A DNA stretch of 64,000 nt, taken from NCBI GenBank assembly GCA_017856435.1, contig JAFMFB010000011.1:1-64000 (forward strand). Direction: 5' to 3'. The DNA comes from Burkholderiaceae bacterium (GTDB taxonomy: Bacteria; Pseudomonadota; Gammaproteobacteria; Burkholderiales; Burkholderiaceae_C). The notes under the pieces were generated by a model that did no database searches, was not told where the DNA came from, and saw only the letters and a program-made list of their open reading frames with translations. Below, piece after piece: positions 10,515 through 19,758 of the stretch (the first letter of the stretch is position 1; every line of letters starts with the position of its first letter). Made by a program: the position numbers and the translations under genes.

Positions 10515-11248
10515 AGCGTTACCCCTGGCAATTTATGGCGGCTCTGGGGCTTGTACTTTTTTGCGGGATTGCACCGGCCCAGGCTCTATTCCCCATGAAG
10601 GCCCTGCCGCTGGACACTACGCCTCAAGAAATTGCCAAAAGCCGGGAGCTAATCAAATCTGAGAGGGCGGCTGAAGATGCTCGCTTTTCCGCTGAGCAAG
10701 CCTCCTGTTATCAGCGTTTCGCTGTCAACAATTGTCTGGCTGAAAGCCGCAGCCGACATCGTCAAGTGCAGGGTGCATTGCGCCAACAAGAAATACAGGT
10801 CAACGACCTAGAGCGTCGCCAACGCGGTGCCGAGCAGAAGCGACAGAATGATGAAAAAAATTCAGCTACTGCTAGGCAGGAGGCGCTAGATCGCCAACAG
10901 GAGGCACAGAAGGATTATCAAGAGAGAATGGAAAGAGCCGCCCAGAAACAGGATGACAAAGAACGTGCCGATCGTGATCGTGCGGCGCAGAACGATTATG
11001 CTGATCGGCAGGAGCGTGCAGCGCAGAAAAAGGCTGACCAGGCACGAGCGAATGGAGAACGACAACCGCCTGATTCCAAGTCTTCTGATTTGGGCATGAT
11101 GCCTGACGCAGCTGAACAATCTGAGAACCGTCGTCAGTTTGAAGAAAAGCAAAGGCTTGCCCGTGAGCGTCAGTCCCAGCGAGACAAGGACTTGGCTGAA
11201 AAAATGAAAAAGCCCCCGGTAGCGCCGCTTCCTGCCCGAGCACCCTGA
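10511..11248 (+). CDS. Secreted coiled-coil protein of unknown function
   Basis: I do not recognise a named family. The 245-residue product begins with a good signal peptide (MKRYPWQFMAALGLVLFCG...APAQA), probably cut after residue 25. The mature part starts LFPMKALPLD. Two cysteines, C66 and C75, flank YQRFAVNN and could form a periplasmic disulfide. From about residue 80 to the end the chain is almost entirely charged and Gln/Ala-rich (runs of QKR, DRAAQNDYADRQERAAQ, KQRLARERQSQRDKD). This predicts a long helix or coiled coil, with internal near-repeats of RAAQ(K/N)xDxxDR. The end is a short Pro/Ala tail. The start overlaps the zapE stop by four bases, and the dinG-like gene begins 13 bases after the end. 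Real coding is well supported by codon pattern and coupling; function is unknown. Confidence 0.8.
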   Translation: MKRYPWQFMAALGLVLFCGIAPAQALFPMKALPLDTTPQEIAKSRELIKSERAAEDARFSAEQASCYQRFAVNNCLAESRSRHRQVQGALRQQEIQVNDLERRQRGAEQKRQNDEKNSATARQEALDRQQEAQKDYQERMERAAQKQDDKERADRDRAAQNDYADRQERAAQKKADQARANGERQPPDSKSSDLGMMPDAAEQSENRRQFEEKQRLARERQSQRDKDLAEKMKKPPVAPLPARAP

Positions 11249-11261
11249 GACAATCGGGCTT

Positions 11262-13289
11262 ATGACGCCCCCGTCCAATTTCAATGACCCACTGTGCGTT
11301 CAGGTCGGGGAATTTTTTGGTCCTGACAGTTCTCTGTCAAACGCCCTTGATAATTTCCGACCCCGAAGCGGGCAAGCCAAAATGGCTTTGGCTATTGCCC
11401 AGGCCCTGAAAAAGGGTGGCGGCCTGGTGGTTGAGGCAGGCACAGGTACCGGCAAGACGTTTGCCTACCTGATCCCTGTTTTGCTCAGCGGCCAGAGGGC
11501 CTTAATTTCAACCGCCAGCAAGACACTGCAGGACCAACTCTTTGCAAGAGATTTGCCTCAGTTGATTGAAACCTTGGGACTGCCTGTTCGCATAGCCCTG
11601 CTCAAGGGTCGAGGCAATTATTTATGTTTGCATCGACTGAAGATGGCCAGACATGAGTCATCGGCTGGTCAACCCATTAACAGCCGTGCACTCGGGCGTA
11701 TCGAACTCTGGTCTAAAAGTACCCGCACAGGTGATCTGGCAGAGATGCCTGGGTTGGATGAACGCTCCCCGCTACTTCCTCTGATCACTTCAACCCGTGA
11801 AAATTGTCTGGGAAACCAGTGCGATCATCATCGTGCCTGTCATGTGAACCTGGCCCGTCGGGAGGCGATGGCTGCGGATGTGGTGGTGATCAATCACCAT
11901 CTTTTTTTTGCGGATCTGGCCGTGCGTGAAAGTGGAATGGCAGAACTATTGCCCACTGTTGATACTGTGATTTTTGATGAGGCCCACCAGATCAATGAAG
12001 TGGGAATCCAGTTTCTGGGCAACGTCTTCAGTAGCTCACAGTGTCTGGATTTTTGCCGTGACCTGTTGGCATGTGGATTGCAGCAGGCCAGAGGTTTGGT
12101 TGATTGGGTTGATTGCGTTGGCCAACTTGAACGCTGCCTGAGAGATTTGCGCCTTGTGCTGAGCCGTACCAGCGGAAAAGGCAATGGCATCCGATTGCGT
12201 TGGGTTGGAGATACGCCAGAAACGACGGACAGCGCTAAGTGGTTACAAGGTTTGGAGAGCCTGGCGAGCGCGTTTGTGACCATCACTGATGCAATATCTG
12301 CCGTGACCGAGCTGTCACCCGATTTTGTGCGGTTGCACGAACGTTCCATCAGCTTGGGCCAACGCGTGAAGGATTTCATGGCGCCGCCCTCTGATGAATC
12401 GGTGCGTTGGCTTGACATCAATGGCTCGCACCTTCGCCTGGTTGAGTCGCCACTGGATATTGCCAAAATCATGCAGTCCAGGCTGCTTAAAGTTGATGAA
12501 GCAGGGGCTGGAACGACCTGGATTTTTACCTCGGCCACTCTGGGCGATGACCCCGAACTACGATGGTTCACCGAACCCTGTGGACTCGCACAGGCCGATG
12601 TGCTGCGCGTTGACAGTCCATTTGACTACCGTCATCAGGCAGCCCTGTATGTCCCTTCCGATCTGCCCGAACCCAGTTCGCAGCAGCATGCGACAGCGCT
12701 GGCGCATCGGATTGCGCAATGGTCTTCGGTAATTGGCGGTCGCACCCTGGTATTGACAACCAGCCTGCGCGCCCTACATGTGATTGGAGAAGTTCTTCAG
12801 CAGCATTTTTTGCAGACTGGCATGCTGCAGGTACTGGTACAGGGGCAACTCCCCAAGCGTGAACTCATGGCCCGATTCCGGGACCCGAACGCGTCGACCG
12901 GCTCTATTCTGGTTGCTACGGCCTCCTTTTGGGAGGGTTTTGATGTCCCGGGTGATTCGCTGCAGTTAGTCGTGATCGATAAACTGCCGTTTCCACCTCC
13001 CAACGATCCTTTGGTAGAGGCTCGGTCCAATCGATTAAGGCAGGGGGGGCGGAGTCCCTTTAATGACTATTTTTTGCCAGAAGCAGCAGTGGCACTGAAG
13101 CAGGGTGCTGGTCGGTTGATCAGAAAAGAGGATGACCGGGGCATTCTTGTCGTCGCAGATGTGCGACTCCTGAGCAAAAGCTACGGCAAGCGACTCTTTG
13201 GTGCCCTGCCAGCCATGCGTCGAATTGAGTCCGAGAAAGAGATGCAGCTTGCCCTGACGGGTCTTACCACAGCTTCCACCACGATTTAG
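11262..13289 (+). CDS. ATP-dependent DNA helicase, DinG/YoaA family (Fe-S)
   Basis: XPD-like superfamily 2 helicase of 675 residues. Walker A is EAGTGTGKT with K65. The four iron-sulfur cysteines are C122, C182, C187 and C193 (spacing typical of DinG/YoaA/XPD). The DEAH box is at 239-242 (FDEAHQINE). The C-terminal RecA lobe has WEGFDVPGDSLQLVVIDKLPF and the arginine-finger motif VI QGAGRLIR. Such enzymes unwind 5' to 3' and resolve R-loops, G-quadruplexes or stalled forks. Size and the lack of an exonuclease domain favour YoaA/DinG proper over the fused type. Its last 26 bases overlap the 3' end of bamD on the opposite strand. Confidence 0.92.
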   Translation: MTPPSNFNDPLCVQVGEFFGPDSSLSNALDNFRPRSGQAKMALAIAQALKKGGGLVVEAGTGTGKTFAYLIPVLLSGQRALISTASKTLQDQLFARDLPQLIETLGLPVRIALLKGRGNYLCLHRLKMARHESSAGQPINSRALGRIELWSKSTRTGDLAEMPGLDERSPLLPLITSTRENCLGNQCDHHRACHVNLARREAMAADVVVINHHLFFADLAVRESGMAELLPTVDTVIFDEAHQINEVGIQFLGNVFSSSQCLDFCRDLLACGLQQARGLVDWVDCVGQLERCLRDLRLVLSRTSGKGNGIRLRWVGDTPETTDSAKWLQGLESLASAFVTITDAISAVTELSPDFVRLHERSISLGQRVKDFMAPPSDESVRWLDINGSHLRLVESPLDIAKIMQSRLLKVDEAGAGTTWIFTSATLGDDPELRWFTEPCGLAQADVLRVDSPFDYRHQAALYVPSDLPEPSSQQHATALAHRIAQWSSVIGGRTLVLTTSLRALHVIGEVLQQHFLQTGMLQVLVQGQLPKRELMARFRDPNASTGSILVATASFWEGFDVPGDSLQLVVIDKLPFPPPNDPLVEARSNRLRQGGRSPFNDYFLPEAAVALKQGAGRLIRKEDDRGILVVADVRLLSKSYGKRLFGALPAMRRIESEKEMQLALTGLTTASTTI

Positions 13290-14073
13290 CCGAGCCCTTG
13301 CCACTGTTTTTAGCAAGGTAGGCACTGTCCGGAAAAGTTTGTTCGAGTACCCGCAAGGCGTCATCGCGCAGTTGGGTCATCTGAAGTGCATCGTAAGCCT
13401 TGGCCATGATGGCCAGCGCCTCTTCTACCGCAGGGGCCCCGCTGTAATCCTGAACCGCAGCTTGGGAGCGGTTGATGGCAGCCAGATAAGCGCCGCGACT
13501 AAAGTAGTAGCGAGCAACATGGACCTCATACTGCGCCAATGAATTGACAATATAGCCCATGCGCAATCGGGCATCCGGGGTGTAACGTGACTGGGGAAAA
13601 CGGGTGACCAACTGGCGGTACGCATCAAAGGACTCACGTGCAGCCTTCTGGTCGCGCTCGGACAGGTCCATCCGGGTCAGGCCGGAAAGAAAACCTAGGT
13701 CGTCGTTGAAATTGACTGTGCCTTTGAGATACAGGGCGTAATCCAGGGCCGGGCTGGCGGGGTGCAGCCGGATAAAGCGATCCAGGGTGACCACCGATTG
13801 GGCCTGTTCCCCATTGCGGAAATGGGCATAGGCCCGATCCAGCTGTGCCTGCTGGGCCAGAAGGGTGCCAGCTGCCCGACCTTCAAGTTTTTCAAGCAGG
13901 GGAATGGCCTTGTCCCAAGCGCCAATGGACATGCTCTCCTTAGCCTCGGCATAAATTTGATCCGGGGACATCTTGGCAGTGGGATCCACCGGTGTGGTTG
14001 AGCAGGCAACCAGCAGCGATAGGGACAGCACCCAAATCAGTGAGCGCGCAGCCGATAATCGGGGCAGAAACAT
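13264..14073 (-). CDS. bamD: Outer membrane assembly lipoprotein BamD
   Basis: Lipoprotein of the BAM complex, which inserts beta-barrel proteins into the outer membrane. The N-terminus has a signal peptide with lipobox LLVAC, cleaved before the cysteine. Five TPR-like repeats follow: DQIYAEAKESMSIGAWDKAI, AQLDRAYAHFRNGEQAQSVV, ALYLKGTVNFN, ARLRMGYIVNSLAQYEVHVARYY and EALAIMAKAYDALQM. An ATG is taken as start; a GTG directly before it is in frame, which would add one residue. It is divergent from rluD across a 62-base gap, a widely conserved arrangement, and its 3' end overlaps the helicase gene convergently. Confidence 0.95.
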   Translation of the reverse strand: MFLPRLSAARSLIWVLSLSLLVACSTTPVDPTAKMSPDQIYAEAKESMSIGAWDKAIPLLEKLEGRAAGTLLAQQAQLDRAYAHFRNGEQAQSVVTLDRFIRLHPASPALDYALYLKGTVNFNDDLGFLSGLTRMDLSERDQKAARESFDAYRQLVTRFPQSRYTPDARLRMGYIVNSLAQYEVHVARYYFSRGAYLAAINRSQAAVQDYSGAPAVEEALAIMAKAYDALQMTQLRDDALRVLEQTFPDSAYLAKNSGKGSAKSWWKLW

Positions 14074-14105
14074 CACAAACCACTTTCTTGAAAAACAGCA
14101 ATTCC

Positions 14106-14111
14106 ATTATA
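14106..14111 (-). promoter_or_regulatory. Candidate -10 element for bamD
   Basis: Reading the minus strand, a perfect TATAAT lies 32 bases before the bamD ATG, inside the 62-base bamD/rluD gap. No good -35 hexamer sits at 16-18 bases; the nearest is TTCTCC. The assignment rests on the exact -10 and its position. A weak forward promoter for rluD (TTGAAA at 14088) may share the gap. Confidence 0.5.
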
Positions 14112-14135
14112 TCGACCGACCCTGCCGAGGGAGAA

Positions 14136-15098
14136 ATGGAGGATGCTGCGCCCGAGTCGCTTGAGTGCGAAAAGCGAACCTGGCTGATCGGGGCTGCTCA
14201 ACATGGATTCAGGCTGGATCAGGCGTTGTCTGAAGTTGTTCCCGAGTTCTCCCGCAGCTATCTCAAACAATTGATTGAGGATGGCGCCGTAACTCAAGCC
14301 GGCATCGTGCTGCGAAAGCCTGCTCAGCGCATGAAGGCCAATGAATCCGGCCAAATCGAACTGCGGGCGACTCCCCAAAGCAAGGCGTTCAAGCCTGAAG
14401 TCATGCCGCTGTCGATTGTTTATGAAGATCAGTACCTGAGAGTCATAAACAAACCAGCGGGTCTGGTGGTGCATCCGGCACCAGGTAACTGGAGCGGCAC
14501 CCTGCTCAATGGCCTGTTGGCGCTGGACCCCGAGTCGGGCAAGCTTCCTCGCGCCGGCATTGTGCATCGGCTTGACAAAGATACCAGTGGACTGATGGTT
14601 GTGGCCCGAACACGCGGCGTCATGGACGCTCTGGTGCGCCTGATCGCCGAGCGCTCGGTGAGTCGGCAATATGTGGCGCTGGCGCACAGGCCCTGGACCG
14701 GTCAAGCCATCCGAGAAGTTGACGCGCCAATCGGTCGCGATCCCCGCAATCGATTGCGCATGACGGTCGTTGACCTGATTCGCCACCCCGGCAAAGCGGC
14801 ACAAACCCAGTTTGAATTGATTCAGAACGCCCAGCTGGGTTGCCTGCTTCGCTGTACCTTGAGAACCGGTCGAACCCATCAGATACGGGTCCACCTTGCC
14901 CAGTTGGGCCATCCCCTGGTCGCTGATGAGCTTTATGGGGGTGAGAGGGCGGCGGGGATGACGCGCCAAGCCCTGCATGCCTACCGACTGGCTTTCATCC
15001 ATCCGGTGACTGAGCAGGCCCTGGTTTTTCAGGCCTCTCTACCGGATGACTTTGAAGCGGCGCTCGGTCAATGGCAGATTGATTACAGACTGATCTAG
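14136..15098 (+). CDS. rluD: 23S rRNA pseudouridine synthase RluD
   Basis: RluA-family pseudouridine synthase of 320 residues. It modifies U1911, U1915 and U1917-type positions in helix 69 of 23S rRNA. An S4 RNA-binding domain (FRLDQALSEVVPEFSRSYLKQLIEDGAV) precedes the catalytic domain. The catalytic aspartate is in HRLDKDTSGLMVVART. Other family blocks are INKPAGLVVHPAPGNWSGTLLNGLL and LRTGRTHQIRVHLAQLGHPLVADELYGG. The ATG at 14136 has GAGGGAG upstream and is preferred over an in-frame upstream ATG that would run into the bamD promoter. Divergence from bamD supports RluD rather than RluA or RluC. Confidence 0.94.
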   Translation: MEDAAPESLECEKRTWLIGAAQHGFRLDQALSEVVPEFSRSYLKQLIEDGAVTQAGIVLRKPAQRMKANESGQIELRATPQSKAFKPEVMPLSIVYEDQYLRVINKPAGLVVHPAPGNWSGTLLNGLLALDPESGKLPRAGIVHRLDKDTSGLMVVARTRGVMDALVRLIAERSVSRQYVALAHRPWTGQAIREVDAPIGRDPRNRLRMTVVDLIRHPGKAAQTQFELIQNAQLGCLLRCTLRTGRTHQIRVHLAQLGHPLVADELYGGERAAGMTRQALHAYRLAFIHPVTEQALVFQASLPDDFEAALGQWQIDYRLI

Positions 15099-15280
15099 TC
15101 AGAGGGCTTGCCTTGGCTAGGCTACAATGGTTCAAGTTAATCGGCTAAGCCGGGCAGAGCACCTTTCCTTGAGATGCGCGCGGTCATTCAGTCGGTTTCC
15201 ATCTTTGCCGGACATCTCCGGTCCCATGTTCCTGGTTTGTAGCGAATTTTCTCTCGGGTTTTTTCCGAAACATTGTCACT

Positions 15281-15934
15281 ATGAATACGGCGCAAGCCAA
15301 GCGTGTTGTCGAAACCGCGCTGATCTGCTCACCACAACCTCTGTCGCTGAGGGAATTGCGTGTCCTTTTTGAGGACGCGATTGGTGCGGACACGGTCAAG
15401 CAGATACTGCTTGACCTTCAGCTGGAATGGGCCCAGCGTGGGGTTGAACTGGTCTGCGTTGCCACAGGATGGCGTTTCCAAAGCCGGCCCGAGATGCGTG
15501 AATACCTTGACAGGCTGCATCCGGAGAAGCCGCCCAGGTACACCCGGGCCACGCTGGAAACCCTGGCAATCATTGCCTACCGCCAACCTGTGACGCGGGG
15601 TGACATGGAAGATATTCGGGGTGTCACCATCAACTCTCTTCTACTCAAACAGCTGGAGGACCGGGGCTGGATTGAGGTGATCGGCCATCGCGAAGCGCCC
15701 GGGCGGCCGGCCTTGTATGCCACCACCCGCCTGTTTCTGGACGACCTTGGACTAGCCTCACTTGATCAGTTGCCATTGATCGAGGATTCCGCTCAGATGG
15801 AAAACATGCTGGGTAATCTGGAACTCTCGCTTGAGCCTGAAGCCCAGGTAGAAGTCCCGGCTGAAGCCCAGTTGCTCACCCCTCAGGAATCAAGCTCTAC
15901 CGAATTGTTTGATGCCAACCACGAAAAATCATGA
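15281..15934 (+). CDS. scpB: Segregation and condensation protein B
   Basis: ScpB, the winged-helix kleisin-interacting subunit of the Smc-ScpA-ScpB condensin, 217 residues. Family blocks seen are [37 protein letters not shown], the very conserved [28 protein letters not shown] and [19 protein letters not shown] Glu-rich C-terminal tail follows residue 170. The stop overlaps the rluB start by ATGA. Neither scpA nor smc is adjacent here. The 182-base gap upstream contains TACAAT at 15123 as a possible -10 without a matching -35. Confidence 0.93.
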   Translation: MNTAQAKRVVETALICSPQPLSLRELRVLFEDAIGADTVKQILLDLQLEWAQRGVELVCVATGWRFQSRPEMREYLDRLHPEKPPRYTRATLETLAIIAYRQPVTRGDMEDIRGVTINSLLLKQLEDRGWIEVIGHREAPGRPALYATTRLFLDDLGLASLDQLPLIEDSAQMENMLGNLELSLEPEAQVEVPAEAQLLTPQESSSTELFDANHEKS

Positions 15935-17256
15935 CGGATAACACGGCCCCGCATCATTCAGACGCAAACAAGCAGGACCTGGATTCTGAAGATCAAGCTG
16001 ACCCGACGTTGGCATCTGATCAGGTTCATTCGCCTCAGGACCTGCCCGAGGACTCCGAACCCGATCAGGATGAACCTAAAGCCGCCGAGCCTGGTCGATT
16101 TGATGACATTATTTCGGGGCGCTTTGACGCTGACGAGGATGATGCGCACCTGGCATCTCCTGCCAAGCGGGTTTTGGCGCCACAACCTGAAACCCCAAAA
16201 CTGCACAAGGTGCTGGCCCAGGCGGGTATGGGATCCCGGCTTGAGATGGAGCGTCTCATCATGGAGGGCCGCATCTCGGTCAACAATGAGCCAGCTCATA
16301 TTGGCCAGCGCATACAGTTTGGCGACCAGATCAAGGTCAATGGAAAGCCCATCCGTTTCCGGATCGCACCTCCCCCCACCCGTGTCATTGCCTATCACAA
16401 GCCTGTGGGTGAGGTGGTCACCCATGATGATCCGCAGAACCGGCCAACTGTATTTCGAAAATTGCCCAAACTCAGCCACGGCAAATGGCAATCAGTGGGA
16501 CGCCTTGATCTGAACACCGAGGGCTTGCTGCTGTTCACCAATTCAGGCGAGCTTGCCAATAAGTTGATGCACCCAAGATTCGGACTCGAGCGTGAATACG
16601 CTGTCCGCATCCTTGGAGCCCTCACGGGTGAAGAAAGGCAGCGCCTGCTCGAGGGCGTCCAGCTCGATGATGGGCTGGGCCAGTTCCTGTCGATTGAAGA
16701 GGGCGGTGGTGAGGGTGTCAACTGCTGGTATCGCGTGACCATTGCTGAGGGGCGCCATCGAGAGGTTCGCCGCCTGATGGAAGCCGTTGGCCATGCGGTC
16801 AGCCGCCTGATCCGTATTCGATACGGCTCAATGCTGTTGCCCAGGGGTCTTAAACGCGGCGTCTGGCTCGAGCTGGATGAATCGGATATTCGAGCCTTGA
16901 TGCAAGCGACCGGTAGCGAAGGCGGCCTCAATCCCCGCAACGACGGTCGTGCCGGCCCGCGCTCGGGAGGCCCCAGACGCAACCAGCGACGCGGTCGAGG
17001 ACCGAGTGCCAGTGCTGGCCGTGATAACTTTGGCCGGCCTCAAGGCCAACCCGTACCCTCTGCCAAGGACAGCTCTAATCGACAGAAGCCAGCCTACGGG
17101 CGTGACAGCCGCGGTCCGGGCTCTGAGGCCCAGCCTGATCCCATGCGGACGGCCTTCGGTTACATCGGCGCCGACAGCTTTACCCGTCAGCGAAAAGAAC
17201 AAGGTCAGCGCCAGGGACCGCGCCAGGGTCCGCGACGAGGCGGAAGAAATCGCTGA
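15931..17256 (+). CDS. rluB: 23S rRNA pseudouridine synthase RluB-type, with long tails
   Basis: RsuA/RluB-family enzyme that makes pseudouridine in the peptidyl-transferase region (U2605 in E. coli). The core runs from the S4 domain ([20 protein letters not shown], near residue 90) through the catalytic D193 in [15 protein letters not shown] to [16 protein letters not shown] and LPRGLKRG. The first ~85 residues are Asp/Glu/Pro-rich. The last ~115 residues are Arg/Gly/Gln-rich ([25 protein letters not shown]), which makes 441 residues in all, much longer than enteric RluB. Such tails are seen in other betaproteobacteria. Translationally coupled to scpB. Confidence 0.92.
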   Translation: MTDNTAPHHSDANKQDLDSEDQADPTLASDQVHSPQDLPEDSEPDQDEPKAAEPGRFDDIISGRFDADEDDAHLASPAKRVLAPQPETPKLHKVLAQAGMGSRLEMERLIMEGRISVNNEPAHIGQRIQFGDQIKVNGKPIRFRIAPPPTRVIAYHKPVGEVVTHDDPQNRPTVFRKLPKLSHGKWQSVGRLDLNTEGLLLFTNSGELANKLMHPRFGLEREYAVRILGALTGEERQRLLEGVQLDDGLGQFLSIEEGGGEGVNCWYRVTIAEGRHREVRRLMEAVGHAVSRLIRIRYGSMLLPRGLKRGVWLELDESDIRALMQATGSEGGLNPRNDGRAGPRSGGPRRNQRRGRGPSASAGRDNFGRPQGQPVPSAKDSSNRQKPAYGRDSRGPGSEAQPDPMRTAFGYIGADSFTRQRKEQGQRQGPRQGPRRGGRNR

Positions 17257-17281
17257 TTGGCTGGCGCATACAGGTTAAAAT
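17253..17281 (+). promoter_or_regulatory. Candidate promoter for the ndk-led operon
   Basis: TAAAAT at 17276-17281 matches five of six -10 bases. CTGATT lies 17 bases upstream as a poor -35. It overlaps the end of rluB and precedes ndk by about 58 bases. Weak support; inference only. Confidence 0.35.
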
Positions 17282-17290
17282 TCAACGCTT

Positions 17291-17308
17291 TGTGCCCAAG
17301 TCGGCACA
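17291..17308 (+). other. Stem-loop in the rluB-ndk gap
   Basis: TGTGCC and GGCACA pair perfectly around a six-base loop and are followed by a pyrimidine-rich TCACTTTCTCTCTTTG. It could be a weak terminator for rluB or a leader hairpin of ndk. The stem is only six base pairs, so termination strength is doubtful. Confidence 0.35.
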
Positions 17309-17338
17309 TCACTTTCTCTCTTTGTTCCAGGAAACCCC

Positions 17339-17764
17339 ATGGCTATTGAACGTACCCTGTCCATTATCAAACCCGATGCTGTTGCCAAGAATGTCATTGG
17401 TCAGATTTATGCTCGTTTTGAGGCCGCTGGTCTCAAGGTGATCGCTGCAAAAATGGTGCACCTTTCCCGCCTGGAAGCTGAAGCTTTCTACGCCGTCCAC
17501 AAGGAGCGTCCTTTCTTCAAGGATCTGGTGGCGTTCATGATTTCTGGACCTGTCATGATTCAGGCCCTCGAGGGTGAGGGCGCAATCATGAAGAACCGTG
17601 ATCTGATGGGCGCTACCGATCCCAAGAAGGCCGCTCCTGGCACTATTCGTGCTGACTTTGCTGACAGCATTGATGCCAATGCCGTGCACGGCTCGGATGC
17701 CCCTGAAACCGCTGCCGTGGAAGTCGCCTTTTTCTTTCCCGGCATGAACCTCTATTCTCGGTAA
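17339..17764 (+). CDS. ndk: Nucleoside diphosphate kinase
   Basis: 141 residues, the standard bacterial length. The enzyme balances NTP and dNTP pools by phosphate transfer through a phospho-histidine. H117 in [20 protein letters not shown] is the phosphorylated residue. The N-terminal [12 protein letters not shown] and the RADF motif are also present. It heads the co-directional run ndk-rlmN-pilW-rodZ-ispG-hisS that is conserved across Burkholderiales. rlmN begins nine bases after its stop. Confidence 0.97.
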   Translation: MAIERTLSIIKPDAVAKNVIGQIYARFEAAGLKVIAAKMVHLSRLEAEAFYAVHKERPFFKDLVAFMISGPVMIQALEGEGAIMKNRDLMGATDPKKAAPGTIRADFADSIDANAVHGSDAPETAAVEVAFFFPGMNLYSR

Positions 17765-17773
17765 ACACATGCA

Positions 17774-18928
17774 ATGACGGCCAATCTTCTTGACTACGAC
17801 CTTGAAGGATTGGTCAGCCTGTGTGAGGGGCTGGGTGAGAAGCGCTTTCGTGCTGTTCAGCTGTTTCGCTGGATTCATCAAAGAGGTGTTTCTGATTTCT
17901 CATTGATGACTGATCTGGCCAAGTCCTTGCGCCAGAAACTGCAAGCCAGTGCCGTGGTGCAACCCTTGACGGTCATCTCGGAACACCTGTCTGCCGACGG
18001 TACTGTCAAATGGCTTTTTGATGTCGGTGATGGCAATGCGGTTGAGGCAGTCTTCATCCCTGAAGATGATCGTGCCACCTTATGTGTCTCCTCGCAAGCG
18101 GGTTGCGCGATTGGGTGTCGGTTCTGTTCGACCGGACACCAGGGATTTAGCCGTAATCTGAAAACCGGTGAAATCATCTCGCAGCTTTGGCACGCAGAGC
18201 ATCAACTGCGGCATCGGCTGAAGCAATCGGATCGGATCATTACCAATGTGGTGATGATGGGCATGGGCGAACCCTTGCAGAACTATGATGCACTTTTGCC
18301 TGCCTTGCGGGTGATGCTTGATGACCATGGCTATGGGCTGTCGCGTCGTCGCGTGACGGTGTCCACCTCCGGTGTTGTGCCCATGATGGATCGATTGGCT
18401 GCAGATTGCCCGGTTGCCTTGGCGGTTTCTCTGCATGCGCCAATTGATAGCTTGCGCGACCAATTGGTGCCAATCAATCGCAAGTATCCAATTGCTGAAC
18501 TGATGTCTGCCTGCCGCCGTTACCTGGAAAGCGCGCCCAGAGACTTCATTACCTTCGAATATTGCATGCTTGAGGGCGTCAATGACCAGGCTGAACATGC
18601 CAAACAGCTGATTGCCCTGCTGGCTGAATACGCCCCTCCCACTGGGGTCTGGTGCAAGGTCAACCTCATACCCTTCAACCCGTTTCCGGAGTCCGGACTT
18701 CGACGCTCGACGTCGGCTCAGGTAACCGCCTTTGCCAAACTGCTCAATGCGGCTGGTATTGTGACCACCATTCGCAAGACGCGGGGCGATGACATTGATG
18801 CAGCCTGTGGACAGCTTGCAGGAGAAGTCAAAGACCGCACGCACGCGCAGCGCCGCATGCAGCAACTGCGCACTGTGGCTATTCATCCAGCAAGGGCCTT
18901 GATCAAACCGGTGAAGGAGCAGGTCTGA
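17774..18928 (+). CDS. rlmN: 23S rRNA/tRNA adenine-C2 methyltransferase RlmN
   Basis: Radical-SAM enzyme that methylates A2503 of 23S rRNA and A37 of some tRNAs, 384 residues. The 4Fe-4S cluster cysteines are C111, C115 and C118 ([11 protein letters not shown]). The SAM-binding [10 protein letters not shown] and the substrate block [21 protein letters not shown] are clear. The C-terminal methyl-carrying cysteine lies in DIDAACGQL. The gene ends by overlapping the pilW start by one base (TGATG). Confidence 0.96.
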   Translation: MTANLLDYDLEGLVSLCEGLGEKRFRAVQLFRWIHQRGVSDFSLMTDLAKSLRQKLQASAVVQPLTVISEHLSADGTVKWLFDVGDGNAVEAVFIPEDDRATLCVSSQAGCAIGCRFCSTGHQGFSRNLKTGEIISQLWHAEHQLRHRLKQSDRIITNVVMMGMGEPLQNYDALLPALRVMLDDHGYGLSRRRVTVSTSGVVPMMDRLAADCPVALAVSLHAPIDSLRDQLVPINRKYPIAELMSACRRYLESAPRDFITFEYCMLEGVNDQAEHAKQLIALLAEYAPPTGVWCKVNLIPFNPFPESGLRRSTSAQVTAFAKLLNAAGIVTTIRKTRGDDIDAACGQLAGEVKDRTHAQRRMQQLRTVAIHPARALIKPVKEQV

Positions 18929-19758
18929 TGCACCCCGGATTGACATATCCCGTGGTCTGGTACAGGCTGTTCTGGTTGTGTAGCCTAACGATGGTGTTCA
19001 TGACAGGACTCGCCGGTTGCGGCTCCGCACCCCTGAAAGAGGCGGACGGCCAGGCTGACTTGATGACTGCTTCCGACGAGCCGGAAAGTCGCAAGCGTGC
19101 GCGGATCCGTCTTGAGCTTGCGACCAGCTATTTTGAGCAGGGTCAGACCACCGTAGCCCTTGATGAGTTGAAGCAGTCCCTTGCCTCCGATCCTAATTTC
19201 ATGCCGGCCCACAATTTGCGTGGCTTGATTTATCTGCGCTTGAACGATCTAAAACTCGCCGAGGAAAGCTTCAAGCGGGCACTGACGCTGGCGCCCCGTG
19301 ATGGCAATGTTCTCCACAATTACGGCTGGCTCTTGTGTCAACAGAACCGGTATTCAGATTCAAGCCAGGCATTCGTCCAGGCATTGGCCAACCCCACTTA
19401 TGGTGCTCGCGCAAAAACCTGGCTCACCCAGGGGCTGTGCCAGATCCGTGCCGGACAGAAGATCGATGCAGAATACAGCCTGAACCGTTCCCTGGAGCTT
19501 GATGCAGCCAATCCGATCACTGGTTACAACCTTGCATTGCTTCTGTACCAGCGTGGTGAACTGGCAAGGGCCCAGTTCTATGTGCGTCGCATCAACAACA
19601 GTGAATTGGCCAATGCCGAAACCTTGTGGCTGGGGATGAAGATCGAACGGCGCTTGAACAATACCCTTGCGCTTGAGCAGCTGGCATCCCAATTGGGCAA
19701 GCGCTTTGCCCAGTCGAAAGAATTTTCTGCCTTTCAGCAAGGAAAGTTCGATGAATGA
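18928..19758 (+). CDS. pilW: Type IV pilus biogenesis/stability lipoprotein PilW (PilF-like)
   Basis: A 276-residue TPR lipoprotein. The signal peptide ends in the lipobox LAGC, with acylation on the cysteine of AGCGSAPL. TPR units follow (ARIRLELATSYFEQGQTTVALDELKQSL, MPAHNLRGLIYLRLNDLKLAEESFKRAL, NVLHNYGWLLCQQNRYSDSSQAFVQAL, GYNLALLLYQRGELARAQFYVRRI). PilW/PilF pilotins help the PilQ secretin assemble in the outer membrane. The slot between rlmN and rodZ is the classic PilW position. No other pilus gene is in the window, so a retained pilus system must be judged elsewhere. Confidence 0.9.
   Translation: MHPGLTYPVVWYRLFWLCSLTMVFMTGLAGCGSAPLKEADGQADLMTASDEPESRKRARIRLELATSYFEQGQTTVALDELKQSLASDPNFMPAHNLRGLIYLRLNDLKLAEESFKRALTLAPRDGNVLHNYGWLLCQQNRYSDSSQAFVQALANPTYGARAKTWLTQGLCQIRAGQKIDAEYSLNRSLELDAANPITGYNLALLLYQRGELARAQFYVRRINNSELANAETLWLGMKIERRLNNTLALEQLASQLGKRFAQSKEFSAFQQGKFDE

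Noticed and set aside
14073-15002. Long minus-strand open frame of 309 codons opposite rluD
   Set aside because: It is a shadow of the rluD coding sequence; the product shows no family motif and rluD is certain.
15127-15372. Small forward frame of 81 codons before and into scpB
   Set aside because: It overlaps scpB in another frame and has no family similarity or ribosome site.
18080-18946. Minus-strand open frame of 288 codons opposite rlmN
   Set aside because: Antisense to a clear radical-SAM gene and without any recognised motif.
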